DNA of 64,000 bases. Origin: an uncultured Porphyromonadaceae bacterium (GTDB taxonomy: Bacteria > Bacteroidota > Bacteroidia > Bacteroidales > Muribaculaceae). Under the pieces are notes generated by a model that saw nothing but the letters and a program-made list of their open reading frames with translations, did no database searches and was not told where the DNA came from. Position numbers and translations under genes: made by a program. Within the stretch, counting starts at the first letter, position 1; each line of letters begins with the position of its first letter. The DNA is taken from NCBI GenBank assembly GCA_947649495.1, contig CANSRU010000006.1, positions 1 to 64,000 of the forward strand, in the 5' to 3' direction. Below are positions 8,639 through 16,795 of the stretch, in pieces.

Positions 8639-9982
8639 TCATCTTCCGGTATAAGTGTGAGGCGACAGACGGCGCAACTCCGCCTTAACCTCATCGCTCA
8701 CCTCGAGTGTATCAATAAATGCCGATATACTCTCGGCAGTCACCGTGGAGTTGACACGCGTGAGCTGCTTTAAAGTTTCGTAAGGATGCGGATAACCCTC
8801 ACGGCGCAATATGGTCTGAATACCCTCAGCCACCACATTCCACATCCGGTCAAGATCGGCCGAGATGGCATCTTCGTTCAGAATCAACTTGTTCAAGCCC
8901 TTGAGCGTGCTTGCCACAGCGATAAGCATGTGTCCCATAGGCACACCCACATTGCGGAGCACAGTCGAATCCGTAAGGTCGCGCTGCAGTCGCGACACAG
9001 GAAGCTTCATGGCCAGATGTCCCAGTATGGCATTCGCCATGCCGAGATTACCCTCCGAATTCTCAAAATCTATTGGATTGACCTTGTGGGGCATAGCCGA
9101 CGAACCGACCTCGCCCGCCTTGATGCGCTGCTTGAAATAGTCCATCGATATATACTGCCACACATCGCGGTCAAGGTCTATCATAATGGTATTGATACGG
9201 CGCATTGCGTCAAACAGCGCCGCCAGATTGTCGTAGTTGGATATCTGCGTGGTATATTGCTCACGCTCTATGCCGAGGCTGCCGCTCAGGAACTTCGAGG
9301 CAAATGCCACCCAGTCCACATCGGGATAAGCCACCGAATGCGCGTTGAAATTACCCGTGGCACCGCCAAACTTACCGCTCACCGGCACAGCCTTAAGAGC
9401 CTCAATCTGAGTGCGAAGACGGTACACGAACACCATCAGCTCCTTGCCCAGACGGGTAGGCGACGCCGGCTGTCCGTGAGTCTTGGCAAGCATAGGCACC
9501 TCGGCCCATTCGCCGGCGAGAGCCTCAAGCTTGTCCACCATCTCGCCGAGCGCCGGCAGATACACCTCGGCAACAGCCTCGCGCACCGACATAGGCACCG
9601 ATGTGTTGTTGATATCCTGCGAAGTCAGCCCGAAATGTATAAACTCCTTATACTTCTCAAGCCCCATGGCATCAAACTGCTCCTTCAGAAAATATTCCAC
9701 AGCTTTCACATCGTGATTGGTCACCGCCTCAATTTCCTTTATACGTTCGGCATCGGCTATGGAGAAATCGCGGTATATGGCGCGGAGACGTCCGAAACAG
9801 TCAGCCGGGACGCCTGCAAGCTGCGGCAGCGGAAGCTCACAAAGAGCTATGAAATACTCCACCTCCACCCTCACGCGGTAGCGTATCAGGGCATATTCGG
9901 AAAAATACATGTCGAGTGATTCACACTTGCCGCGGTAGCGGCCATCGATAGGCGAGATTGCCGTAAGCTGTGAGAGTTGCAT
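8639..9982 (-). CDS. purB: Adenylosuccinate lyase
   Basis: A 447-residue fumarase/aspartase-superfamily enzyme. It carries out two purine steps: cleavage of SAICAR to AICAR and of adenylosuccinate to AMP, each releasing fumarate. Diagnostic strings are 'SPIDGRYRGKCESL' at the N-terminus, 'HFGLTSQDINNTS', 'KTHGQPASPTRLGKE', and the superfamily signature loop 'GSSAMPHKVNPIDFEN'. The length is normal for the long bacterial PurB type. The gene stands alone, with a TATCTTTG box upstream and its own terminator. purC, an earlier step of the same pathway, is in the window at 15067 but not in the same operon. Confidence 0.97.
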   Translation of the reverse strand: MQLSQLTAISPIDGRYRGKCESLDMYFSEYALIRYRVRVEVEYFIALCELPLPQLAGVPADCFGRLRAIYRDFSIADAERIKEIEAVTNHDVKAVEYFLKEQFDAMGLEKYKEFIHFGLTSQDINNTSVPMSVREAVAEVYLPALGEMVDKLEALAGEWAEVPMLAKTHGQPASPTRLGKELMVFVYRLRTQIEALKAVPVSGKFGGATGNFNAHSVAYPDVDWVAFASKFLSGSLGIEREQYTTQISNYDNLAALFDAMRRINTIMIDLDRDVWQYISMDYFKQRIKAGEVGSSAMPHKVNPIDFENSEGNLGMANAILGHLAMKLPVSRLQRDLTDSTVLRNVGVPMGHMLIAVASTLKGLNKLILNEDAISADLDRMWNVVAEGIQTILRREGYPHPYETLKQLTRVNSTVTAESISAFIDTLEVSDEVKAELRRLSPHTYTGR

Positions 9983-10028
9983 ATCTATATATAATAAGGT
10001 GTAGGGGTAAAACCTGCGTTACAGAGTG

Positions 10029-10107
10029 CAAAGATACAACCATTTGCACCCACACCGAAACTTTATGCCACAAATTTGTTATTATACCGGATATTTGCGT
10101 AAATTTG
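10029..10107. promoter_or_regulatory. Divergent promoters for purB (-) and the pseudouridine synthase gene (+)
   Basis: Minus strand: TATCTTTG at 10036-10029, about 47 bases above the purB start. Plus strand: TTTG (10075-10078), 21 bases, then TAAATTTG (10100-10107), an excellent match to the Bacteroidetes -33/-7 form. The plus transcript would start near 10114 and carry a ~125-base leader before 10239. The 256-base gap holds no other feature I can see. Confidence 0.6.
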
Positions 10108-10238
10108 CATACGATTTTACGCATAGTCTCCAAATATTCACTATTATAACATTTTACAATCACGCGCATAGCCGTGAGGCATGCACATACCGATTTAATT
10201 TACACCTCAACGAAACAAAACTTTAGGACTGAACGATT

Positions 10239-11750
10239 ATGGACAGCAACGAGAAAAAGAGCAAGCGCCCGCGCATTGGCGAACAGCGCATGGCCGCATC
10301 CGAGACACATTCCACTGAAAACACCGGAGCCGAATACAGCTCCGAACAGACTTCCCGCCCATACAACAGTGACCGTCAGGGCGGTTACAACAGGGAACGT
10401 CAGTACAGCTCCGGCCCACGAAACAATTACGGTTCCCGTCAGGGTGGTTACCGTAACTACAACAACGACCGTCAGGGTGGCTACCGTCCACGCTACGAGA
10501 ACACCAATGCCGACGACACCACATCGACAGCACAGACCGAAGGCGCCGAACCGGCAGCCGAAGGCAGCACCTACCGTCAGCATCAGGGCTACCGCAACTA
10601 CGACAACAATCGTCAGAGCGGCGGATACAACAACCACCGCCAGGGCGGCTACGGCAACAACCGTTACAACAATGACCGCCAGGGCAGCTACAGCAACAAC
10701 CGCTACAACAACGACCGTCAGGGCAGCTACAGCAACAACCGCTACAACAACGACCGCCAGGGCAGCTACGGCAACAACCGCTACAACAACGACCGCCAGG
10801 GCAGCTACAGCAACAACCGTTACAACAACGACCGCCAGGGCAACAGCTATGGCAACCGCCAGGGTGGTTACAACAATAACAACCGCTACGGCAACAACCG
10901 TCAGGGTGGCTACAACAACCGCCCCGGACGTCCGCAGATGCGCCAGAACGAATTCGGCATGCCCCACGGCGGAAAGAGCTTCACTCCCCGCCCCAAACGC
11001 GTGATATACGAAGAGGCCATCCCCGATCCCAACGAACAGATACGTCTCAACAAATTCATGGCCAACGCCGGAATCTGCTCGCGCCGCGAAGCCGACGAAT
11101 ACATCCAGCAGGGACTTGTCAAGGTCAACGGAGTGGTGGTGACCGAACTCGGAACCAAGATAACCCACAACGACACTGTGGAATACGACGAAAAGCTCGT
11201 TGCACTGGAGCGCAAATGCTACATCCTGCTCAACAAGCCCAAGGATTGCGTGACCACATCCGACGACCCCAACGGACGCCTCACCGTGATGGATCTAGTG
11301 AAAAACGCATGCGAGGAACGCATCTACCCCGTAGGCCGCCTCGACCGCAACACCACCGGCGTGCTCCTGCTCACCAACGACGGCGATCTCGCATCCAAGC
11401 TCACCCACCCCAAGTATGTCAAGAAAAAGATATACCACGTGTGGACCGACAAGGACATTACCGAAGACGACATGCAGCGCATTGCCGACGGCATAGAACT
11501 TGAGGACGGCCCCATACATGCCGACGCCATAAGCTATGCCACCGACACCGACCGCAATCAGGCCGGCATCGAGATACACTCCGGACGCAACCGCATCGTG
11601 CGCCGCATCTTTGAAAGCCTCGGTTACCACGTAACCAAACTCGACCGCGTTTATTTCGCAGGCCTCACCAAGAAGAACCTGCCCCGCGGACGCTGGCGTT
11701 ACCTCACCCAGGAAGAGGTCAACTTCCTTAAAATGGGCTCATTCGAATAA
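10239..11750 (+). CDS. rluB-like: RluB-type 23S rRNA pseudouridine synthase with long repetitive N-terminal extension
   Basis: The C-terminal ~240 residues form a standard RsuA/RluB-family enzyme: S4 RNA-binding domain (about 267-315, '[31 protein letters not shown]') and catalytic domain with '[17 protein letters not shown]', where D369 is the catalytic Asp. It isomerises uridine to pseudouridine in rRNA; the exact target base is inferred only from family. The first ~255 residues are low complexity, rich in Arg, Asn, Tyr, Gly and Gln, with five 13-residue repeats ([13 protein letters not shown], residues 142-206), probably disordered and RNA-binding. asnS follows after 20 bases, so the two are likely co-transcribed. 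Frames overlapping the repeat region on both strands are artefacts of its composition. Confidence 0.92.
   Translation: MDSNEKKSKRPRIGEQRMAASETHSTENTGAEYSSEQTSRPYNSDRQGGYNRERQYSSGPRNNYGSRQGGYRNYNNDRQGGYRPRYENTNADDTTSTAQTEGAEPAAEGSTYRQHQGYRNYDNNRQSGGYNNHRQGGYGNNRYNNDRQGSYSNNRYNNDRQGSYSNNRYNNDRQGSYGNNRYNNDRQGSYSNNRYNNDRQGNSYGNRQGGYNNNNRYGNNRQGGYNNRPGRPQMRQNEFGMPHGGKSFTPRPKRVIYEEAIPDPNEQIRLNKFMANAGICSRREADEYIQQGLVKVNGVVVTELGTKITHNDTVEYDEKLVALERKCYILLNKPKDCVTTSDDPNGRLTVMDLVKNACEERIYPVGRLDRNTTGVLLLTNDGDLASKLTHPKYVKKKIYHVWTDKDITEDDMQRIADGIELEDGPIHADAISYATDTDRNQAGIEIHSGRNRIVRRIFESLGYHVTKLDRVYFAGLTKKNLPRGRWRYLTQEEVNFLKMGSFE
10662..10856 (+). repeat. 39-base coding tandem repeat, five copies
   Basis: Five consecutive 39-base units encode [13 protein letters not shown]-like 13-mers within the N-terminal extension of the pseudouridine synthase. 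The copies differ mainly at synonymous positions and at Ser/Gly in one residue. The last copy is altered (GNSYGN). In-frame gain or loss of units would change only the length of the disordered tail. Confidence 0.85.
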
Positions 11751-11770
11751 CCAAAAGTAATTTCGCCATA

Positions 11771-13159
11771 ATGAAACGTACAAAAATCATTGACATATTC
11801 TCGCCCGAACTCATCGGCACGGAAGTCAGCGTGATGGGATGGGTAAGAACCCGCCGCGGTAACAAACACGTGCAGTTCCTCGCACTCAACGACGGCTCCA
11901 CCATCAAAAACCTCCAGGTAGTGGTGGACATGTCCAAATTCACCGACGACGACCTGCGTGGCATAACCACCGGTGCCAGTGTCCATGTAACCGGACGCCT
12001 CGTCGAATCAATGGGCAAGGGCCAGACCTGCGAAGTGCAGGCCGACACCCTGCACCTCTTCGGCACAGCCGACCCCGAGACATATCCCCTTCAGAAAAAA
12101 GGACACACCCTCGAGTTCCTGCGCGAGAAAGCCCATCTGCGCCCACGCACCAACACATTCGGAGCTATACTCCGCGTGCGCAGCACATTGGCTTTCGCCA
12201 TCCACAAGTTCTTCAACGAACGCGGATTCTTCTACCTCAACACTCCTTTGATCACCGCCTCCGACTGCGAAGGCGCAGGAGCCATGTTCCAGGTAACCAC
12301 CCTCGACCTCAACAACCTCCCCCGCACCGAAGAGGGCACCGTCGACTTCTCGGCCGACTTCTTCGGCAAGCCCACCGCGCTTACCGTGAGCGGACAGCTT
12401 GAAGGCGAGCTCGGAGCAACCGCCCTCGGAGCAATATACACATTCGGCCCCACATTCCGCGCCGAAAATTCCAATACGCCCCGTCACCTGTCGGAGTTCT
12501 GGATGATAGAGCCTGAAATGGCATTCTACGACATTACCGACAACATGGACCTAGCCGAGGACTTCATAAAATACTGCATCAACTACGCCCTCGACCACTG
12601 CCGCGACGACATCGACTTCCTCGCGCAGATGTACGATCCCGAGCTTGTGGACCGTCTGAAATTTGTGGTTGAGAACAGCTTCGTGCGCCTGAGCTACACC
12701 GAAGGTGTGAAGATTCTCGAGGAATCGGGACGCAAATTCGAATTCCCCGTCTACTGGGGTGCCGATCTCCAGAGCGAGCATGAACGCTACCTTGTGGAGG
12801 AGCACTTCAAGAAACCCGTGATTCTCACCGACTACCCCAAGGACATCAAGGCTTTCTACATGAAGCTCAACGACGACGGCCGCACTGTACGCGCCATGGA
12901 CGTCCTCTTCCCCAAAATCGGCGAAATCATCGGTGGCTCGGAACGCGAAGCCGACTACGACAAGCTTCTCGGCCGCATCGAGGAGATGAATATCCCCATG
13001 AAAGACATGTGGTGGTATCTCGACACCCGCCGCTACGGCACCGTGCCCCACGCAGGTTTCGGTCTCGGCTTCGAGCGCCTCGTGCTCTTCGTAACCGGCA
13101 TGACCAACATCCGCGACGTGATTCCCTTCCCCCGCACCCCCAACAACGCCGAATTCTAA
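11771..13159 (+). CDS. asnS: Asparaginyl-tRNA synthetase
   Basis: A 462-residue class II aminoacyl-tRNA synthetase charging tRNA-Asn with asparagine. The N-terminal OB-fold anticodon-binding domain is visible ('[25 protein letters not shown]'). The catalytic core has motif 2 ('[25 protein letters not shown]') and motif 3 ('[29 protein letters not shown]'). The form '[19 protein letters not shown]' and the GGSERE segment separate AsnRS from AspRS. The length is normal. It follows the pseudouridine synthase gene by 20 bases and ends at a strong terminator. Confidence 0.97.
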   Translation: MKRTKIIDIFSPELIGTEVSVMGWVRTRRGNKHVQFLALNDGSTIKNLQVVVDMSKFTDDDLRGITTGASVHVTGRLVESMGKGQTCEVQADTLHLFGTADPETYPLQKKGHTLEFLREKAHLRPRTNTFGAILRVRSTLAFAIHKFFNERGFFYLNTPLITASDCEGAGAMFQVTTLDLNNLPRTEEGTVDFSADFFGKPTALTVSGQLEGELGATALGAIYTFGPTFRAENSNTPRHLSEFWMIEPEMAFYDITDNMDLAEDFIKYCINYALDHCRDDIDFLAQMYDPELVDRLKFVVENSFVRLSYTEGVKILEESGRKFEFPVYWGADLQSEHERYLVEEHFKKPVILTDYPKDIKAFYMKLNDDGRTVRAMDVLFPKIGEIIGGSEREADYDKLLGRIEEMNIPMKDMWWYLDTRRYGTVPHAGFGLGFERLVLFVTGMTNIRDVIPFPRTPNNAEF

Positions 13160-13185
13160 CATCCGGTCACCATACCGACATATAA

Positions 13186-13222
13186 CAAAGCACCCGCGTG
13201 ATAAAACGCGGGTGCTTTGTTT
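13186..13222. terminator. Bidirectional intrinsic terminator after asnS
   Basis: A 12-base-pair perfect stem (AAAGCACCCGCG / CGCGGGTGCTTT) with an eight-base loop, followed by GTTTC on the plus strand. It lies between the convergent asnS and the minus-strand secreted protein gene ending at 13247, and can serve both. Confidence 0.85.
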
Positions 13223-13246
13223 CACTGATAGTAAGCCTTGTATCGG

Positions 13247-13885
13247 TCAGACCTCGTCGGTCTCCTCGCTTGTAGTGTCGCGCTCCAGCACCTTGTAGCC
13301 GAATTGCTTGCACTCCATCTTACCCTTGTTGCCAACCACGAATCCAAACTGCGGATTCTTTATCACCGCATTTTTCATAGTGCACATAGGCAGACCGTTG
13401 ACAAAGAATGTCAGCTTACCTTTCTTCATATACATGGCCAGGCTGAAATCCTTCGACTTAGCTTTGTACATACCTTTGCGGAGCACCGAAACCTTGCCGT
13501 CGGCCACCGACAGCACCTGATAGCCCTTCTTGGTGAGCACCATAGCCTTGTAAGTCACATCGTTCTCCACATCGTAGATAATACCGAACGGCTTCTTATC
13601 GTCGACCGACTCGGGCTTCATGTCGAATATCACCACAAAATCATTGTCCTCAGTGTTGAACGGCATCTCGCAATAAGTGGCACACAAACTGTCGTCCTTC
13701 TTCGATTCAAGCTCCAGACCCTGCTTCTTCAGCATAGCCTTGCTATCCTTTTCGTCATACTGCATCCACTCGTACTCAGGATCGGCCATCGAAACCATCT
13801 CCACCTCCGGAAGTTCGTCGGTTACACCCTGCGCGCCGCATGTCAAACCCCATACGGCCATCAACATAAAAAATATCTTTTTCAT
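13247..13885 (-). CDS. Secreted protein of unknown function
   Basis: The start at 13885 (MKKIFFMLMAVWGLTCGAQG) gives a normal signal peptide; an open frame continues nine codons upstream. The mature protein is about 190 residues. The central part ('FVVIFDMKPESVDDKKPFGIIYDVEN', 'LTFFVNGLPMCTMKNAVIKNPQFGFVVGNKG') has the alternating strand pattern of a jelly-roll or LamG-like sandwich, which would suit binding, but I do not recognise the family. Cysteines at 'DSLCATYC' and 'PMCTM', 'MECKQF' may form disulphides. The gene begins 33 bases after the end of the next minus-strand gene (13919-14608), so the two may be one transcript. Confidence 0.75.
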   Translation of the reverse strand: MKKIFFMLMAVWGLTCGAQGVTDELPEVEMVSMADPEYEWMQYDEKDSKAMLKKQGLELESKKDDSLCATYCEMPFNTEDNDFVVIFDMKPESVDDKKPFGIIYDVENDVTYKAMVLTKKGYQVLSVADGKVSVLRKGMYKAKSKDFSLAMYMKKGKLTFFVNGLPMCTMKNAVIKNPQFGFVVGNKGKMECKQFGYKVLERDTTSEETDEV

Positions 13886-13918
13886 AGTAACTCTCTTTTT
13901 AAATAAGCACATACAGCA

Positions 13919-14608
13919 TTATTCGCCGCCACCTACAGAAGTCTGCAGCTCCTCAATCATTGGCTCATACTTCTTCAGAACACGCGGATAGGACTCGTAG
14001 CAATCCGAACCCTTGCAATCAAGGTCGTCGTTAATCTCCGACACTATGCGTGCACGGTAAGTAACCACATCCTCGCCTGTAAATGAAATCCTCACCTCCA
14101 GACGTGTGCGCACCCGCTGATGAGCGAATTTCGTAACCGCCCACTGTGTCTTGATCCAGCCGGCAGCCTTGTCACGCACCTCTATATTACTGAAATAGCG
14201 TGTGGCTATGCTCATAAGGCGCTTCCACACCATATCCTCGCTCATACCCCGGCGGCATGTGATGTCAAACCATTGGTTGGCAAGCTCCATGCCATTCTCG
14301 CTTCCGGTAGAAGCCTTCATGGCCTCATCCTCGTTCAGACGGTACACCACAGTGTTGTTGGGATTGGATTTCAACAGACGGTAACGGCGGCCTATGTAAC
14401 CGTCGGCCACCACCGTCACGATGTAAAATTCATTACCGCCGTCAAACTTCACCTTGTACGAACCCTCGCCCACAGCCTGACCATCGATAAAGATAGTGGC
14501 CGTTTCGGGAATAGTCTTGACAGTGATTTTCTTAGCTCCCCATGCGGAGCAACATAACGATGTGAGCAACATGGCCACAACCGAAAGCAACAACTTTTTC
14601 CTAAACAT
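13919..14608 (-). CDS. Secreted PEGA-like domain protein, unknown function
   Basis: A 229-residue exported protein (signal about 1-24, 'VVAMLLTSLCCSAWGA'). Residues about 26-95 resemble a PEGA domain ('ITVKTIPETATIFIDGQAVGEGSYKVKF', ending 'YIGRRYRLLKSNPNNTVVYRL'), a small surface-layer-type beta module. The C-terminal half ('MVWKRLMSIATRYFSNIEVRDKAAGWIKTQW', 'VRTRLEVRISFTGEDVVTYRARIVSEIND') resembles domains that follow PEGA in Bacteroidetes envelope proteins. Function is unknown. The leader region above it contains the hairpin at 14681-14755. It is probably transcribed with the following gene. Confidence 0.78.
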   Translation of the reverse strand: MFRKKLLLSVVAMLLTSLCCSAWGAKKITVKTIPETATIFIDGQAVGEGSYKVKFDGGNEFYIVTVVADGYIGRRYRLLKSNPNNTVVYRLNEDEAMKASTGSENGMELANQWFDITCRRGMSEDMVWKRLMSIATRYFSNIEVRDKAAGWIKTQWAVTKFAHQRVRTRLEVRISFTGEDVVTYRARIVSEINDDLDCKGSDCYESYPRVLKKYEPMIEELQTSVGGGE

Positions 14609-14680
14609 TGCTTATTGACTTTTAAGGCTCACGATTTGTCCCCGGTACGTGAATTAAACAAACTGTATGGATACGAAAAA

Positions 14681-14755
14681 GCGTGGGACAATGTTCCGAT
14701 TATCAATTCCAGGCATCGCCAAACGCCTCGTACACGATAACAGTCCACCCCACGC
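14681..14755 (-). ncRNA. Candidate structured leader or small RNA with terminator-like end
   Basis: Read on the minus strand, GCGTGGG (14755-14749) pairs with CCCACGC (14687-14681) and five T follow immediately (14680-14676). Inside, TTATC/GATAA and AGGC/GCCT form further stems, giving a rod with bulges. It lies about 68 bases before the start of the PEGA-like gene. This could be an attenuator or the 3' end of a small RNA. A similar arrangement with the same GCGTG base and T run is at 62856-62944. I do not recognise the RNA family. Confidence 0.4.
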
Positions 14756-14886
14756 AAGCATGCTATAGCAGCCCGCCATGGGCACCATAAAATCAAGCAA
14801 GCATGAAGCGTCTTTCTGACTGCATTATCCGGTGTACTTTGAAATTTGGCGATTTCGGAATTCAGGATAAAGCAAAAAACGCTTTC

Positions 14887-14976
14887 AAAAAAATATGTCT
14901 GACACCACCTGCCGGAACTCCATCCGTACCCCGGGCGTCAAGCGCAAATTTACTCATTCCAACCCACATACACAAA
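14887..14976 (-). promoter_or_regulatory. Minus-strand promoter followed at once by a hairpin and T7 run
   Basis: Minus strand: TTTG (14976-14973), 20 bases, TAAATTTG (14952-14945), an excellent Bacteroidetes promoter. Directly downstream a hairpin (TGACGCC 14940-14934 with GGTGTCA 14906-14900, one wobble, inner CCGG/CCGG) is followed by seven T (14893-14887). This would give a transcript of only ~50 bases unless read through, in which case it would run towards the PEGA-like gene at 14608. Confidence 0.45.
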
Positions 14977-14997
14977 TACTTGACCACTCATTTAAAA

Positions 14998-15029
14998 TTT
15001 GTGGCTGTGGGAAATTATAGCTAACTTCG
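14998..15029 (+). promoter_or_regulatory. Promoter of purC-menG
   Basis: TTTG (14998-15001), 20 bases, TAACTTCG (15022-15029), one mismatch from TAnnTTTG. A start near 15036 gives a ~30-base leader before purC. It is back to back with the minus-strand promoter at 14945-14976. Confidence 0.5.
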
Positions 15030-15066
15030 CATAGAAATTTCTACGAACTTAACACCTCCACAGATT

Positions 15067-16020
15067 ATGGCTAAAGCATTGGTTAATACCGACTTCAATT
15101 TCCCCGGTCAGACCGGAGTGTATCACGGAAAAGTACGCGACGTATATTCTATAGGCACCGACACGCTGGTGATGATAGCCACCGACCGCATATCGGCCTT
15201 CGACGTAATCCTGCCCAAGGGCATTCCTTACAAGGGACAGGTGCTTAACGAGATTGCAACATACTTCCTCGATTCCACCGCCGACATCGTGCCCAACTGG
15301 AAACTCGCCACTCCCGACCCGATGGTGGCCGTAGGGCTCCGCTGCGAGGGCTTCCGCGTCGAAATGATAATACGCGGCTACCTTACAGGAAGCGCATGGC
15401 GCGAATATCAGGCCGGATGCCGCGAGATATGCGGAGTGAAACTTCCCGAAGGCATGCGCGAGAACGAGCGGTTCCCCGAACCCATAATCACCCCCACCAC
15501 AAAAGCCGATGCCGGCCACGACGAGAACATTTCGCGTGAGGAAATCATAGCCCAGGGCATAGTTAGCGCCGAGGACTACGCAGTGATGGAGGACTACACC
15601 CGCAAGCTCTTCGAGCGCGGCACCAAGATGGCAGCCGAGAAAGGGCTGATACTTGTGGACACCAAATACGAGTTCGGCAAACACAACGGCAAGGTGTATC
15701 TGATAGACGAGATACACACCCCCGACTCATCGCGCTACTTCTACGCCGACGGCTATCAGGAGCGTTTCGAGCAGGGCTTGCCCCAGCGTCAGCTCTCCAA
15801 GGAATTCGTTCGCCAGTGGCTCATTGACCACGGCTTCATGGGCAAGGAGGGTCAGCAGGTGCCCGAGATGACCGACGATTTTATCCAATCGGTATCCGAC
15901 CGCTACATAGAGCTTTACGAACATGTCACCGGACAGCCGTTTGTCAAGGCCGACGAGGCTAATCTCACCGACCGCATAGCCGTAAACGTACTCGACTGCC
16001 TCCAGAACCTCAACGCCTGA
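15067..16020 (+). CDS. purC: Phosphoribosylaminoimidazole-succinocarboxamide synthase (SAICAR synthetase)
   Basis: A 317-residue PurC. It joins CAIR with aspartate using ATP to give SAICAR in purine synthesis. Recognisable strings: '[46 protein letters not shown]', '[25 protein letters not shown]', '[11 protein letters not shown]' and '[15 protein letters not shown]'. The length matches the longer Bacteroidetes/yeast-like form, not the ~240-residue enterobacterial one. Its stop codon overlaps the start codon of menG by one base (TGATG), so the two are translationally coupled. Confidence 0.97.
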   Translation: MAKALVNTDFNFPGQTGVYHGKVRDVYSIGTDTLVMIATDRISAFDVILPKGIPYKGQVLNEIATYFLDSTADIVPNWKLATPDPMVAVGLRCEGFRVEMIIRGYLTGSAWREYQAGCREICGVKLPEGMRENERFPEPIITPTTKADAGHDENISREEIIAQGIVSAEDYAVMEDYTRKLFERGTKMAAEKGLILVDTKYEFGKHNGKVYLIDEIHTPDSSRYFYADGYQERFEQGLPQRQLSKEFVRQWLIDHGFMGKEGQQVPEMTDDFIQSVSDRYIELYEHVTGQPFVKADEANLTDRIAVNVLDCLQNLNA

Positions 16021-16763
16021 TGGACTGCGAAAGCATCAACCCCTATAGAGCCGACAGCCGGAGCAAGTCGCAACAGGTAAAGGAGATGTTCGACAACATC
16101 GCCCCCGCCTACGACTTCATGAACCGCGCCATGACATTCGGCATAGACCGCATCTGGCGCCGCAAGGCTGTGGATATGCTACGCCGCCGGCCCCATGGCC
16201 GCATTCTGGATGTGGCCACCGGCACCGGCGATCTCGCCATGCTGCTCGCGCGCCGCACCGATGCCACGAACATCTCCGGCATAGACCTTTCGGAGGGGAT
16301 GATAGCCATTGGCAAAGAAAAGATAGCCCGGGCAGGCCTTGACCGGCGCATTACACTTACCGCCGGCGACTGCCTGTCATTGCCATTTGCCGACGAGACG
16401 TTCGATGCCGTCACCGTGGCCTACGGAGTGCGCAACTTCGAAAACCTCACAAAGGGTTACAGCGAGATGCTGCGTGTGCTCCGCCGGGGTGGAAGCATAA
16501 CCGTAATCGAGCTGTCGACTCCCGCCTCTCCGCTCATACGTCCGCTTTACAGGCTCTACACTCGCCATATCATTCCGGCCGTGGGGCGTATGATATCAAA
16601 GGATGTGCGCGCCTACTCATACCTGCCGGAGAGCATTGCGGCCGTTCCGCAACGCTCGGAAATGACAGCACTGATGACTCAGGCCGGATTTACCGAGGCT
16701 GCCTACCGGTCGCTCACATTCGGCACGTGCATGATATACACGGCCATCAAACCTACTGAATGA
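16020..16763 (+). CDS. menG: Demethylmenaquinone methyltransferase (UbiE/MenG)
   Basis: A 247-residue SAM-dependent methyltransferase that performs the last step of menaquinone synthesis. SAM-binding motif I is 'ILDVATGTGDLAMLLARR', motif II region 'ADETFDAVTVAYGVRNFEN', and the family signature 'VRNFENLTKGYSEMLRVLRRGGSI' is present. The C-terminal 'DVRAYSYLPESIAAVPQRSEMTALMTQAGF' is typical of UbiE. The gene overlaps purC by one base. menA, two steps earlier or the prenylation step, is at 59535. Together they indicate a menaquinone-using, Bacteroidales-type respiration. Confidence 0.96.
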   Translation: MDCESINPYRADSRSKSQQVKEMFDNIAPAYDFMNRAMTFGIDRIWRRKAVDMLRRRPHGRILDVATGTGDLAMLLARRTDATNISGIDLSEGMIAIGKEKIARAGLDRRITLTAGDCLSLPFADETFDAVTVAYGVRNFENLTKGYSEMLRVLRRGGSITVIELSTPASPLIRPLYRLYTRHIIPAVGRMISKDVRAYSYLPESIAAVPQRSEMTALMTQAGFTEAAYRSLTFGTCMIYTAIKPTE

Positions 16764-16795
16764 ACAAACATAACTAACACATATCAAAAAACATC

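Noticed and set aside
10174-11168. Long frames on both strands over the repetitive part of the pseudouridine synthase gene (Thr/Ala/Arg-rich and Val/Ala-rich)
   Set aside because: They reflect codon repetition of the real frame. The plus-strand frame starting at 10239 joins directly to a conserved S4 and catalytic domain.
14681-14755. tRNA, 6S RNA or SRP RNA gene
   Set aside because: No cloverleaf or CCA region, no SRP loop motif, and the element is shorter than known 6S RNAs. I kept it only as a structured leader candidate.
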